A stretch of 64,000 nucleotides of DNA from an uncultured Alphaproteobacteria bacterium (lineage in GTDB: Bacteria; Pseudomonadota; Alphaproteobacteria; HIMB59). The notes under the pieces were generated by a model. The model worked only from the letters and a program-made list of their open reading frames with translations, was not told where the DNA came from and did not search any database. The DNA is taken from assembly GCA_902599045.1 (NCBI GenBank), contig CACKEA010000002.1, positions 226,501 through 290,500 of the forward strand, given 5' to 3'. The position numbers were made by a program, and so were the translations under genes. Positions 32,478-42,103 of the stretch are shown in pieces (within the stretch, counting starts at the first letter, position 1; each line of letters begins with the position of its first letter).

Positions 32478-33389
32478 TTAATCGCTATAATATCTATTTA
32501 AAGCAGCTTCTTTGTTAATTAATGGTAAAAGTTGAGCAACTAAAACACCAATTAATATTAGAAAACAGCCAAAAACCTGAACATTTGTCAAATACTGAGA
32601 AAGTATAATCCATGCTGCTAAAGATCCAAATACACCCTCGAGAGAAAATGTAATTGCTGCTGTGGATGGTTTTACATACCTTTGCCCAAAAACTTGAAGG
32701 GTATAAGCAATTCCACTTGACATGACCCCTACATATAAAAGCTCAAAGATTTCTTTTGATATTCCCTCAATTGTAGGATTTTCAAATATAAACATGAAAG
32801 GCAAACTATAAAAAAAACATAATAGAAATTGGGAAGATGCCAAAGTAAATGGTGCATTTATAATTTCAAAGTATTCATCAATTAAAATGCAATGTATTGC
32901 AAAAAATAAAGCACATACAATTACAAGTATATCGGCAAATTGTGCTTCAAAACTATTCTCAAGAGTTAAGTAATAAGACCCTACTAGACATATTGATACG
33001 GATAGCCAAACACTCCAGTGTATTTTCTTTTTTAAAAACAATCTCGATATTATAGGAACAAATGGAACATATAATATTGTTAAGAAAGCTGCATTTCCTA
33101 CTTTAGTATACTGTAAAGCGTATTGTTGAAGGTAAGTTCCTAATAATAAACTTAAACCAGTTAAAAGAACTACAATTATAAATTTTTCTTTATTTTTAAG
33201 ATTTTTAATTTTATTAATTTCATAAAAAGCAAAAGGTAAAACTATTATCCCACCAATTAAAAAACGCATATTTGTAAACGTTAGTGGACCAATAAATTCC
33301 ATTCCTGTAGTTTGAGCCACAAATGCAGTACCCCAAATTATTGATGCTACTATGAGACATAAAGTAGATAAGAGAAGCTTGGAGTTCAT
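32478..33389 (-). CDS. EamA/DMT-family transporter
   Basis: About 10 TM; IWGTAFVAQTTGM; ITFSLEGVFGSLAAWIIL. Confidence 0.85.
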   Translation of the reverse strand: MNSKLLLSTLCLIVASIIWGTAFVAQTTGMEFIGPLTFTNMRFLIGGIIVLPFAFYEINKIKNLKNKEKFIIVVLLTGLSLLLGTYLQQYALQYTKVGNAAFLTILYVPFVPIISRLFLKKKIHWSVWLSVSICLVGSYYLTLENSFEAQFADILVIVCALFFAIHCILIDEYFEIINAPFTLASSQFLLCFFYSLPFMFIFENPTIEGISKEIFELLYVGVMSSGIAYTLQVFGQRYVKPSTAAITFSLEGVFGSLAAWIILSQYLTNVQVFGCFLILIGVLVAQLLPLINKEAALNRYYSD

Positions 33390-33396
33390 AAGAAAC

Positions 33397-33471
33397 TGGC
33401 TCCGCAGGTAGGATTCGAACCTACGACCTGTCGGTTAACAGCCGAATGCTCTACCGCTGAGCTACTGCGGA
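33397..33471 (-). tRNA. tRNA-Asn(GTT), CCA encoded
   Basis: Reverse complement TCCGCAGTAGCTCAGCGGTAGAGCATTCGGCTGTTAACCGACAGGTCGTAGGTTCGAATCCTACCTGCGGAGCCA. Confidence 0.97.
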
Positions 33472-33580
33472 ACGTTGCATCAAACTACAATAATTTTTTA
33501 ATTTTTCAATTAACATTTTTTAATTTGATTTTAAAAATAATTTTCAATGATATTAGGGTTTATTTGGATATAATGTATCC

Positions 33581-33838
33581 ATGGAAAAAATTATTTCACC
33601 TTGTATATCAATATGCAAAACTGATCCATCTACCGGATACTGCTATGGCTGTGCTAGAACTTCTGAAGAAAAAGCGATATGGAAAGACGCAAATACGACA
33701 AATGAATGGAAAATAAATAATATTTCTGAGTTAAAAAATAGACTTTCTGGTTGGCAATTATCATCATTTGAAGAGTCATATGATTTTAAAATAAAAAACG
33801 GAATATCTTTAGCAAAGCACAAAATGATGAATAAATGA
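33581..33838 (+). CDS. DUF1289-type cysteine-rich protein
   Basis: SPCISICKTDPSTGYCYGCARTSEEKAIW. Confidence 0.85.
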   Translation: MEKIISPCISICKTDPSTGYCYGCARTSEEKAIWKDANTTNEWKINNISELKNRLSGWQLSSFEESYDFKIKNGISLAKHKMMNK

Positions 33839-34257
33839 AAAAAATTAAAGGCTCGTGTCTTTGCAAGAAAATTAGCTTTGAGATTAAGAATGAATGTAGA
33901 TACTCAGTTTTTTGCCATTGCCATATGTGCCAGGCTTCAAATGCTGAATTTAGCTCTTATACAAAAGTAAAAAATGAAAATCTAAATTTTAAAAGTAAAA
34001 AAACTTTAAAGTGGTTTGTTTCTAGTAAACATTATAAAAGGGGTTTTTGTTCAATTTGTGGAAGTTCATTATTTTTTCAAAAAAAATCCTCAAATGATTA
34101 TATCTCAATATCAACAGGTACCTTAAATAAAAATATACCTTCTATTGGCCATATTTTTTACAAATATAGAAAATCAAAAATTAATTTCTCTAAATTAAAA
34201 AAATTTCCTCAATCTGCCCAAGGATATTTTGATAAATTTATTTACAGAATTAAATGA
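33835..34257 (+). CDS. GFA-family (CENP-V/GFA fold) zinc protein
   Basis: KGSCLCKKISFEI...FCHCHMCQASNAEF...GFCSICGSSLFF. Confidence 0.88.
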   Translation: MKKIKGSCLCKKISFEIKNECRYSVFCHCHMCQASNAEFSSYTKVKNENLNFKSKKTLKWFVSSKHYKRGFCSICGSSLFFQKKSSNDYISISTGTLNKNIPSIGHIFYKYRKSKINFSKLKKFPQSAQGYFDKFIYRIK

Positions 34258-35072
34258 ATTACTCATTAACAATCAAGATTATCTTAATATTACTATTTAT
34301 ATACCTTTTAATTATCTTTTATGTTTATACAAAACAAAGATCTCTTCTTTACGTCCCTCAAATTGATAATTATGATGATGAATTACTAATCATACCTGCG
34401 AAACAAGTATTTATTGAAAATAGCTCAAATATAAAATTAAGGTCTATTTTTTATAAACATCCATCTAATACTAAAACTACATTACTAATGTTTCACGGTA
34501 ATGCAGGTCCTATTGAAAATAGATTTTATAAAATTAACAAGTTATCAAAATATGACCAAAACATTTTACTTATTTCTTGGAGATCATATAGCGGTAATGA
34601 TGGTGAACCTACTGAGGATGGTTTATATGATGATGCTAGAAGTGCTATAAAATGGCTTGAAGAAAAAAATATTTCTAAAAAGGACATTATTATTTATGGA
34701 GAATCTTTAGGAACTGCTGTTACTATAGAAATAGCTCAGAATAATATTTTTAAGGGTTTAATCTTGGAAGCGCCATTTACTTCAATGATTGATGCAGCTA
34801 AATTTCATTATCCATACCTTCCTGTCTCAATCATGCTTAAAGATAAGTATTTAAGTGATAAAAAAATTAAAAACGTTATTTCCCCTATATTTATTATGCA
34901 CGCCATAGGGGATGATATTGTTCCATTTAGAATGGGTGAAAAAATGTACGAATTAGCAAATTCACCTAAAAGTAGTTATTTCGTTGATGAGAATGAACAT
35001 TTAGTAACATATGATGAAAATTTAATGAATAAGATGAATGAATTTTATGAAACTATAATTAATTATGAATAA
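34254..35072 (+). CDS. Alpha/beta hydrolase (membrane-anchored)
   Basis: FHGNAGPIENR; YGESLGTAVTIE; N-terminal TM. Confidence 0.87.
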   Translation: MNYSLTIKIILILLFIYLLIIFYVYTKQRSLLYVPQIDNYDDELLIIPAKQVFIENSSNIKLRSIFYKHPSNTKTTLLMFHGNAGPIENRFYKINKLSKYDQNILLISWRSYSGNDGEPTEDGLYDDARSAIKWLEEKNISKKDIIIYGESLGTAVTIEIAQNNIFKGLILEAPFTSMIDAAKFHYPYLPVSIMLKDKYLSDKKIKNVISPIFIMHAIGDDIVPFRMGEKMYELANSPKSSYFVDENEHLVTYDENLMNKMNEFYETIINYE

Positions 35073-36768
35073 ATTTAATAATCTTCCAGAATTATTTTAT
35101 TTTCAAGCAGATAAGAACGAAAATAATAATCACTTACTAAAACTCGACTCAAATGATCAAGTTGTTTCAATGAGTTGGTTAGAGACAAAAAATCTGACAA
35201 TGAAAATAAATAATTTTTTAGCAAACAAATATTTAGGTGAATTAGAGAGAGTTTTATTGGTTTCAGAAAATAGACCTGAATGGATGGCCTCTGATATCGC
35301 TATAATGTCTAATAAACTTATTTGTGTTCCCAACTATACAACATATACATCAAGAGATTTTGAGCATATTCTAAATGACTCTCAGCCTGTTGGTTTAATA
35401 GTTTCAAATAAAAATTTACTTCAGACAATTTTAACTGCCAGCGAAAAAATTAAATATAATTTCAAATTTATCTTATGTTTTGATTATTTTGAAAATAATT
35501 CAATTTCAAATTTAGCATTTTTAAATGACTTAACAGACGACAATAATGATAATAACAAAGAAAAAATTAAAGAAATTAAGCGCACAGATCCAGCTTGCAT
35601 TATATACACCTCAGGTACACAAGGATTACCGAAAGGTGTTATTTTAAGTCATGGGGGCATATTAAGCAATTGTGAAGGAGCATATGAACTTCTTAAAACT
35701 ATAAAGGGCCCAGATTTAACATTTCTTACTTGGTTACCTTTATCTCATTCATATGAACATTCAGTTCAATTTGTTCAGATTATTTTAGAATCAAAAGTAT
35801 TTTATAATAAAAGTATTGAAACACTTCTACCTACAATAAAAATTGCACAACCTCATATTATGACTGCTGTACCAAGATTTTATAATAATCTCCATGCAAA
35901 AATGAAGATCAATCTGAAAAATCAGTCTAATTTTAAAAAAAATTTGTTTAATAAGACTATCCAGTTAGGAACAAAAAAATTTAAAAATATTAAATTAAGT
36001 TTTAGTGAAAATATATTTAACCTAATATTAGATAAATTAGTCAGAAAAAAAGTAAAAAATAATTTTGGTGGCAGATTAGAGGCTTTTATATCAGGTGGAG
36101 GACCTCTTGATAGACAAGTAGGAGAAGCGCTTAATGCCCTTGGTTTAAAGACATTACAAGGTTATGGCTTAACAGAAACCTCACCAGTTGTAAGCTGTAA
36201 TTTATTAAATAAGGTAAAAGTTGATACAGTCGGTCCTATATTTCCTGGAGTTGAAGTTAAATTAGCAGAAGATGGTGAAATATTAGTTAAAGGTGAAAAC
36301 CTTATGCTGGGCTACTGGAATAATAAAGAAGCTACTGAGCAAACAATAAAAGATGGTTGGCTCCATACAGGGGATATTGGTGAATTTGATGAGGACAATT
36401 ATCTGAAAATAACAGATCGTAAAAAGGATATAATTGTTTCTCTAGGAGGTGATAATATAGCACCATCTAAGATTGAAAATTTATTAACTTTATCTCCTGA
36501 GATAGAACAAGCCTGTGTCTTTGGTGAACAAAAGAATTATATTGCAGCATTATTAGTATTAAGCTCAGAGAGTAAATCTAGTGATGAAGATATTCAAAGA
36601 TACATTGATGAAGTAAATAAAGACTTAACTCAACCAGAAAAAATAAAAAAGTTTATCTTTATTGACGAGCCTTTTAGTATTGAAAATAATCTAATGACTC
36701 CGACAATGAAAGTTAGAAGACATGAAGTACAAATAAAATATCAAAATCAAATTGATCAATTATTTTAA
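35065..36768 (+). CDS. Long-chain acyl-CoA synthetase / AMP-dependent ligase
   Basis: IIYTSGTQGLPKGVILSH; GYGLTETSPVVS; GWLHTGDIGEFDEDNYLKITDRKKD. Confidence 0.93.
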   Translation: MNKFNNLPELFYFQADKNENNNHLLKLDSNDQVVSMSWLETKNLTMKINNFLANKYLGELERVLLVSENRPEWMASDIAIMSNKLICVPNYTTYTSRDFEHILNDSQPVGLIVSNKNLLQTILTASEKIKYNFKFILCFDYFENNSISNLAFLNDLTDDNNDNNKEKIKEIKRTDPACIIYTSGTQGLPKGVILSHGGILSNCEGAYELLKTIKGPDLTFLTWLPLSHSYEHSVQFVQIILESKVFYNKSIETLLPTIKIAQPHIMTAVPRFYNNLHAKMKINLKNQSNFKKNLFNKTIQLGTKKFKNIKLSFSENIFNLILDKLVRKKVKNNFGGRLEAFISGGGPLDRQVGEALNALGLKTLQGYGLTETSPVVSCNLLNKVKVDTVGPIFPGVEVKLAEDGEILVKGENLMLGYWNNKEATEQTIKDGWLHTGDIGEFDEDNYLKITDRKKDIIVSLGGDNIAPSKIENLLTLSPEIEQACVFGEQKNYIAALLVLSSESKSSDEDIQRYIDEVNKDLTQPEKIKKFIFIDEPFSIENNLMTPTMKVRRHEVQIKYQNQIDQLF

Positions 36769-37268
36769 TGCAATTATTTGCAGCTATAGATTTTGAGACA
36801 GCTACAAGTGAGAGAACATCAGCTTGTGCTATTGGTTATGTAATATTTAATAAAACTAAAATAATAAAAAAAGCGTCTCATTTAATAAAACCACCTAAAC
36901 CTGAAGTTCATTTTACGGATATTCATGGTTTAACATGGGATATGTTAAAGAAAGCTAAAACATTTGATAGAGTGTGGCGTCAAATTAAGAGTGAATTATT
37001 AGCCGTTGATTACTTTTTTGCACATAATGCACCTTTTGATCGATCTGTCCTGCACTCCTGTTGCTATTTTTATAATATTGATCTTCCCCAACAAGAATTT
37101 AAAGATACTGTTCTTATCGCCAGAAAATATTGGGAATTTGAAAATAATAAACTAAATACTGTATGTAAAAATTTAAGAATCCCTTTAAATCATCACGATG
37201 CATTATCGGACGCTAAAGGATGTGCCATGATAGTTATTGAAGCTTTTAAAAAAGGTTATTTTATTTAA
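36768..37268 (+). CDS. DnaQ-type 3'-5' exonuclease
   Basis: AAIDFETATS (DxE); FAHNAPFDRSVL; HDALSDAKGCA. Confidence 0.88.
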   Translation: MQLFAAIDFETATSERTSACAIGYVIFNKTKIIKKASHLIKPPKPEVHFTDIHGLTWDMLKKAKTFDRVWRQIKSELLAVDYFFAHNAPFDRSVLHSCCYFYNIDLPQQEFKDTVLIARKYWEFENNKLNTVCKNLRIPLNHHDALSDAKGCAMIVIEAFKKGYFI

Positions 37269-38454
37269 TTTTATTACCTACAAAGCTCATAGAAGAAAAA
37301 ATAATTATTAAGGCAAGGCTCATGTAAATTAAAGCTCTCATAGAATTAGTCTCATCTAATATTAACCCATATAAAAATGGGGAGGCTGCTGAGGCTAAGA
37401 CCCCAAAAAAAGTTAAAAGTGCTCTAATTGCCCCTAAGTTTTTAACTCCATACATTTCTGCCCATAAAGAATTAGATATATTTTCTGTAAGGCCATTTGA
37501 TAGCCCTAGTCCTGCCATGTAAAGATATAATACAAAAATATGATTTGAAAATAGCATCATAATAAATATTAAAGCCATGGGAATTAAGTGAAAAGTGATT
37601 ATTCTTCTACCTGAAAATTTATCAACTAAAAATCCAGAAACTAATGAGCCACCAATACCACAAATTGCATAAAAAATAAAACTGTGCGCAATATCTAATA
37701 TTGTCCAATTATTTAATTGACCAATAAAAACCTGATGAAATAAAAAGCCTGTTACTGTAAATGACATAATTAATGTAAGAGGTAAATAAAGATAAAATTT
37801 TAAATCTTTTAAGACATCCCTTCTTCTCCAAGAAAACGAGTTTTGTTCATCTTCATTTTCAAATCCAGTTTCACTTTTAAAATTATTCTTACTTAATAAA
37901 TAGTATAATAAAACTCCAAAAAATAAGAGTATAAATATAGATGAACTAAACCAGGTAATTCTCCATCCAAATGTTATGATTAAAATTACTACTACAAATG
38001 GATAAATCATTTCACCAATAGAAAAACCAAATCCAGATATAGCTAAAGCTTTTCCCCTATTGGCTTTAAAATATCTTGCTATAGTTGTTCTTGAAGTGTG
38101 CCCCATTAGTCCTTGTCCAAAAAGTCTTAAAAAATAAATAACAAAAAAAAGTAAAATTACATTAAATACAATGCTTGCAAAAAAACATGTTATAGAAAGA
38201 CCTAATACAATGGCTAAAGTATATTTCTTAAGAGAGACTGTATCTATGAGTTTACCAGCCCATATAATAGTTAATGCACTTAAAATTGTAGCTATAGAGT
38301 AAAGACTACCAAATTGTGTATTACTTAAGTTAAAAACTTCTCTGAAATCTTCACTAAATAGAGAAATAAAAAATGTTTGTCCAAATCCTGATGCAAATGC
38401 TATCAAAAAGCCAAATATTAATAAGTTAGAATTTTTATATATAAAATTTATCAA
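37261..38454 (-). CDS. MFS transporter
   Basis: 12-TM pattern; AGKLIDTVSLKK; GHTSRTTIARYFKANRGKALAISGFG. Confidence 0.88.
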   Translation of the reverse strand: MINFIYKNSNLLIFGFLIAFASGFGQTFFISLFSEDFREVFNLSNTQFGSLYSIATILSALTIIWAGKLIDTVSLKKYTLAIVLGLSITCFFASIVFNVILLFFVIYFLRLFGQGLMGHTSRTTIARYFKANRGKALAISGFGFSIGEMIYPFVVVILIITFGWRITWFSSSIFILLFFGVLLYYLLSKNNFKSETGFENEDEQNSFSWRRRDVLKDLKFYLYLPLTLIMSFTVTGFLFHQVFIGQLNNWTILDIAHSFIFYAICGIGGSLVSGFLVDKFSGRRIITFHLIPMALIFIMMLFSNHIFVLYLYMAGLGLSNGLTENISNSLWAEMYGVKNLGAIRALLTFFGVLASAASPFLYGLILDETNSMRALIYMSLALIIIFSSMSFVGNKIK

Positions 38455-38501
38455 AACAAGAGGGATATTATGATTAAATGATTATATATCAATTATTATA
38501 A

Positions 38502-38924
38502 GTGAAAGGACTGCTCGTGAGCACAATTAAAAGGAATGATGATGAAAATCATCCAATTATAAAAGAAGTTTACCAAGATATTAAACAATCAAGAAACACA
38601 ACTTATATAGGTAATTTTTGGAGGTATTTAGCTTTCGATCCTGATTTACTCAAAAATGTATGGACTGATATTAAAAATATTATGGTAAAGGAAACCATAA
38701 TACCCAATAAGACAAAAGAAATGATTTATATGGCTGTTTCTATTACTAACAACTGTAGTTACTGTATTCACTCACATACAGCTGCAGCTAAAAAATTAGG
38801 TATGACTTCAGAGGAACACTCTGAATTTTTAAATATTATAGCGTTGGCTGCAAAAACAAATCAATTAGTAAATGGTATACAGGTACCAGTAGATGAAATT
38901 TTTAATGTAGATATAGAAAATTAA
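38502..38924 (+). CDS. Carboxymuconolactone decarboxylase / AhpD-like protein
   Basis: CxxC motif NNCSYCIHSHTAAAKKLGMT. Confidence 0.82.
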   Translation: MKGLLVSTIKRNDDENHPIIKEVYQDIKQSRNTTYIGNFWRYLAFDPDLLKNVWTDIKNIMVKETIIPNKTKEMIYMAVSITNNCSYCIHSHTAAAKKLGMTSEEHSEFLNIIALAAKTNQLVNGIQVPVDEIFNVDIEN

Positions 38925-38928
38925 AAAA

Positions 38929-39030
38929 ATGGATTTTTTAAATTGGTTTTGGAATGCAGGGGAGCTACTAATGATAATTGGTGTTGGAATAATTATTATT
39001 GGATTATTATTCTATAGGAAAAAAAAATAA
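38929..39030 (+). CDS. Possible 33-aa single-pass membrane microprotein
   Basis: Read directly: MDFLNWFWNAGELLMIIGVGIIIIGLLFYRKKK*; not in ORF track (too short). Confidence 0.4.
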   Translation: MDFLNWFWNAGELLMIIGVGIIIIGLLFYRKKK

Positions 39031-39095
39031 ATTTCTTACAAATTATTATTTAATTATTTTATTTATGAACATTCAATTTATTGTAATATAGATTT

Positions 39096-39332
39096 ATGTA
39101 TTACGATGATAATAATGACGACAATACTCTTTTAGGAAGACTTACGGAATTAAATAGAGCTTTAAGTCAAATGATGAGAAATACTAGTGAGAGAAACATA
39201 GTTGAAAAATTACATACTTACCAACTTGCTATAAAAAAAACTATTGAAGTAATGACTAAAAAACAACTTAATACTGTTTCTGAGTCCTCTAATGAATATG
39301 AGGATAGGTTAGAGCGTGGAGACTTTGATTAA
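39096..39332 (+). CDS. Conserved-looking small charged protein, unknown function
   Basis: ORF 78 aa, no recognised motif. Confidence 0.5.
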   Translation: MYYDDNNDDNTLLGRLTELNRALSQMMRNTSERNIVEKLHTYQLAIKKTIEVMTKKQLNTVSESSNEYEDRLERGDFD

Positions 39333-39335
39333 TAT

Positions 39336-40454
39336 TTAGTCTAAACTCTTAAAACCGTAACCAGTTTTTTTTACTCTTGTTTTAAAATAATTCTTATTAA
39401 ATTTATTTATAGTAGGTTTTGTATTTATTTGTTTAACTATTTTAATACCAGCTTTTTTAAGTGATGATACTTTAGTGAAATTATTTGTAATAATATTGAC
39501 CTTATTTACTTTTAGTAACTTCAATATTTTTGCAGCTATATTAAAATCTCTTTCATCATCTAAAAAACCTATATTGTGATCAGCGTCAATTGTATCCAAA
39601 CCTTTCGATTGAAGAGAATAAGCACGCATTTTATTAGCTAAACCAATCCCTCTGCCTTCTTGATCTAGATATAATATGATTCCACCTTTATTTTTAATCA
39701 TATAGTTGATGGAACTATTTAATTGCTCCCCACAATCACATTTTCTAGAGTGAAATATATCCCCCGTAAAACATGCAGAGTGTATTCTAAGATTTGTAGG
39801 CTGTTTTAAATTTTTTGGTTTAATTATAATTGCAATATGTCTTCTAGCACCAATATAAGATTTAAAAATATTAAAAGATGTTGAAGACACATTAGGGAGT
39901 GGAACATTAGCACTAGAAACTAATTTTATACTATTTGTGATAAATTTATTCTGATTTTTAAGTTCTTTGTGATTAAATTTTAACAAACCAAGTTGTAAAA
40001 TTAGATTATCAATATTTTTAAAATATTTAGAATTAATTTTTTTAAAAACAAGTGAGGGAATAACTTTAGCATTTTTTGCTATATCTAAGCAGACATTATG
40101 AAAGTCTCTACTTTTATTGCAAACTACATTTTTAAATAATAATTTATTTTGATTAGATAAGGGGTTAATAAATAAATTTAAAATTGATTTATTGGATATT
40201 TTTTTATCAATTTTTAAGAATATATTAGATGTGATTTTATTATTGAAAATAGATTGCGCTTTTTGTTTTGTAATTAAAAGATATTTTTCCTTTAGTAAGT
40301 ACTTATTAAATTGATTTAGAATTTTATTTTCAGAGTGTTCAATATTAAAGAACATCCAATAGTTTTTATTATCTTTTATAACTATTGGTCTTCCCGTTCT
40401 TAACTCATTGATAGATCTATCAATAAAAGTACCATAATTTGATTTTAAACTCAT
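39336..40454 (-). CDS. ribA: GTP cyclohydrolase II with divergent N-terminal extension
   Basis: RIHSACFTGDIFHSRKCDCGEQL (Zn Cys motif); YLDQEGRGIGLANKMRAYSLQ. Confidence 0.9.
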   Translation of the reverse strand: MSLKSNYGTFIDRSINELRTGRPIVIKDNKNYWMFFNIEHSENKILNQFNKYLLKEKYLLITKQKAQSIFNNKITSNIFLKIDKKISNKSILNLFINPLSNQNKLLFKNVVCNKSRDFHNVCLDIAKNAKVIPSLVFKKINSKYFKNIDNLILQLGLLKFNHKELKNQNKFITNSIKLVSSANVPLPNVSSTSFNIFKSYIGARRHIAIIIKPKNLKQPTNLRIHSACFTGDIFHSRKCDCGEQLNSSINYMIKNKGGIILYLDQEGRGIGLANKMRAYSLQSKGLDTIDADHNIGFLDDERDFNIAAKILKLLKVNKVNIITNNFTKVSSLKKAGIKIVKQINTKPTINKFNKNYFKTRVKKTGYGFKSLD

Positions 40455-40492
40455 AGACTATATATATACTTAATGACTGTTGATACAGATGA

Positions 40493-41326
40493 TTGATGAT
40501 AACAAAGCATAATATTTCCTCTCTATTTGAGTTTGTAAAAAATCAAAAAAAATCAAATAATTTAGGAGTTGATTTAATTAACAAATCGTTTGTCCTTAGT
40601 CAACATTCTAAAATAGCTGATATTTCAATAAACAAATATAAAGTTGTATTTAATTGTAAAATTGAAAAAAAGATTGAAGAAATTGGCCAAATATTATTGC
40701 CTATCTTAATGTTAAAAAAAAAATTTTATATTGGACAAATAGGCCAAAGCTTAGATGGTAAAATTGCTCTTTTAAATGGTAATTCTCATTATATAAACGA
40801 TAAAAATAGTATTTCTTATCTTCATAGTCTTCGTTCAATATGTGATGCTGTGGTGGTGGGGGTTAACACTATCAGAAAAGATGACCCTTTATTAACTACA
40901 AGAGCTATTAAGGGTCCAAACCCTCAACGAATAATTATCGATCCCTCATTAAAATTAACAAATAAATATCAAGTGTTTAAAGATGGTATGCCTAATATTA
41001 TATTTACCCATTCTAAATTAAATAAAAAATTTAATAACACTCAAATATACCAATTACCTGAAAGAAATTTTACCAATCTTATTTACCAAAATATTAATAG
41101 ATTAGGATATAAATTAGTATTAGTTGAAGGTGGTTCTAAAACTATATCTAAGTTTCTTGAAAATAAATTATTAAATATTATGCAATTTATTATTGCACCA
41201 ACTATTATCGGCTCTGGAATTAATTCTATAAATATTGAGCCTATAACTAATTTAAAAAATGTTATAAGGACCAAAAACAATATTTTTAAGTTTGGTAAAG
41301 AGATTATTGTAAGTTTAGAGTTTTAA
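40493..41326 (+). CDS. RibD C-terminal / DHFR-like reductase family protein
   Basis: GQSLDGKIAL; DAVVVGVNTIRKDDPLLTTR; LVEGGSKTISKFL. Confidence 0.85.
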   Translation: MMITKHNISSLFEFVKNQKKSNNLGVDLINKSFVLSQHSKIADISINKYKVVFNCKIEKKIEEIGQILLPILMLKKKFYIGQIGQSLDGKIALLNGNSHYINDKNSISYLHSLRSICDAVVVGVNTIRKDDPLLTTRAIKGPNPQRIIIDPSLKLTNKYQVFKDGMPNIIFTHSKLNKKFNNTQIYQLPERNFTNLIYQNINRLGYKLVLVEGGSKTISKFLENKLLNIMQFIIAPTIIGSGINSINIEPITNLKNVIRTKNNIFKFGKEIIVSLEF

Positions 41327-42103
41327 AGCTAAAAAATCTTTATTCCTTAATAATAATTTAGATTTATTAAGTCTGATATTTTCCCTTCTAAATTTTATCC
41401 ACGGTTCTAGGGAAATTTTATTTTTTTTAATAACGTTTTCGCAAAAGTTTATAAACATGTCTTGAAACATTTTATTTTTGGACACATTCCAATTTGAATT
41501 AAGTACAAAAGTTTTATGAGTTTTTGTGAAAACTTTATTTATTATTTGACTACAATTTTTTCCAACAGCTTTTTTTCCGATTCCTTTATCAGACTCCTGA
41601 TCTTTATTAAATAGTTGTAGAACATATTCATCATCTTTGTGTTTTGGATAAAATTTAAAATATCCATCATAATTAATTGAAAAATATATTACTTTTGTAT
41701 TTAAGTTCTGTTTCTTAAATTCATGAAACCACTTTTTGGGCATTATATCTAAATATGCTGATCCAGTGATAAGATCGTAATTTTCAAATTTAAATTTTTT
41801 TATATCTTTAATTAAATCAAATTTTTTATAATTAATATTAATAATTTTATTTGTATTAGCTGTTATTTTTTTGAACTCTTTGATTGACTCAAAAGATATA
41901 TCAATCATATCCCATTTTTGCTTAAACTTTATCTTAGGATACATATATCTATAGTTTGATCCTGTACCACATCCTAAATCTGCTATAGACAATATTTTAT
42001 GATCTTTAAAATATTTGTTTATTTTTTTGATTATTTTTTCATTTCTTGAAATTGCATCAATCTTTTCTCTATAAAATAGCCAATCATTATTAAATTTATG
42101 CAT
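41315..42103 (-). CDS. Class I SAM-dependent methyltransferase
   Basis: SIADLGCGTGSNYRYM; WDMIDIS. Confidence 0.85.
   Translation of the reverse strand: MHKFNNDWLFYREKIDAISRNEKIIKKINKYFKDHKILSIADLGCGTGSNYRYMYPKIKFKQKWDMIDISFESIKEFKKITANTNKIININYKKFDLIKDIKKFKFENYDLITGSAYLDIMPKKWFHEFKKQNLNTKVIYFSINYDGYFKFYPKHKDDEYVLQLFNKDQESDKGIGKKAVGKNCSQIINKVFTKTHKTFVLNSNWNVSKNKMFQDMFINFCENVIKKNKISLEPWIKFRRENIRLNKSKLLLRNKDFLALKL

Noticed and set aside
33525-33716. ORF overlapping the DUF1289 gene
   Set aside because: Alternative frame; the DUF1289 frame has the conserved Cys pattern.
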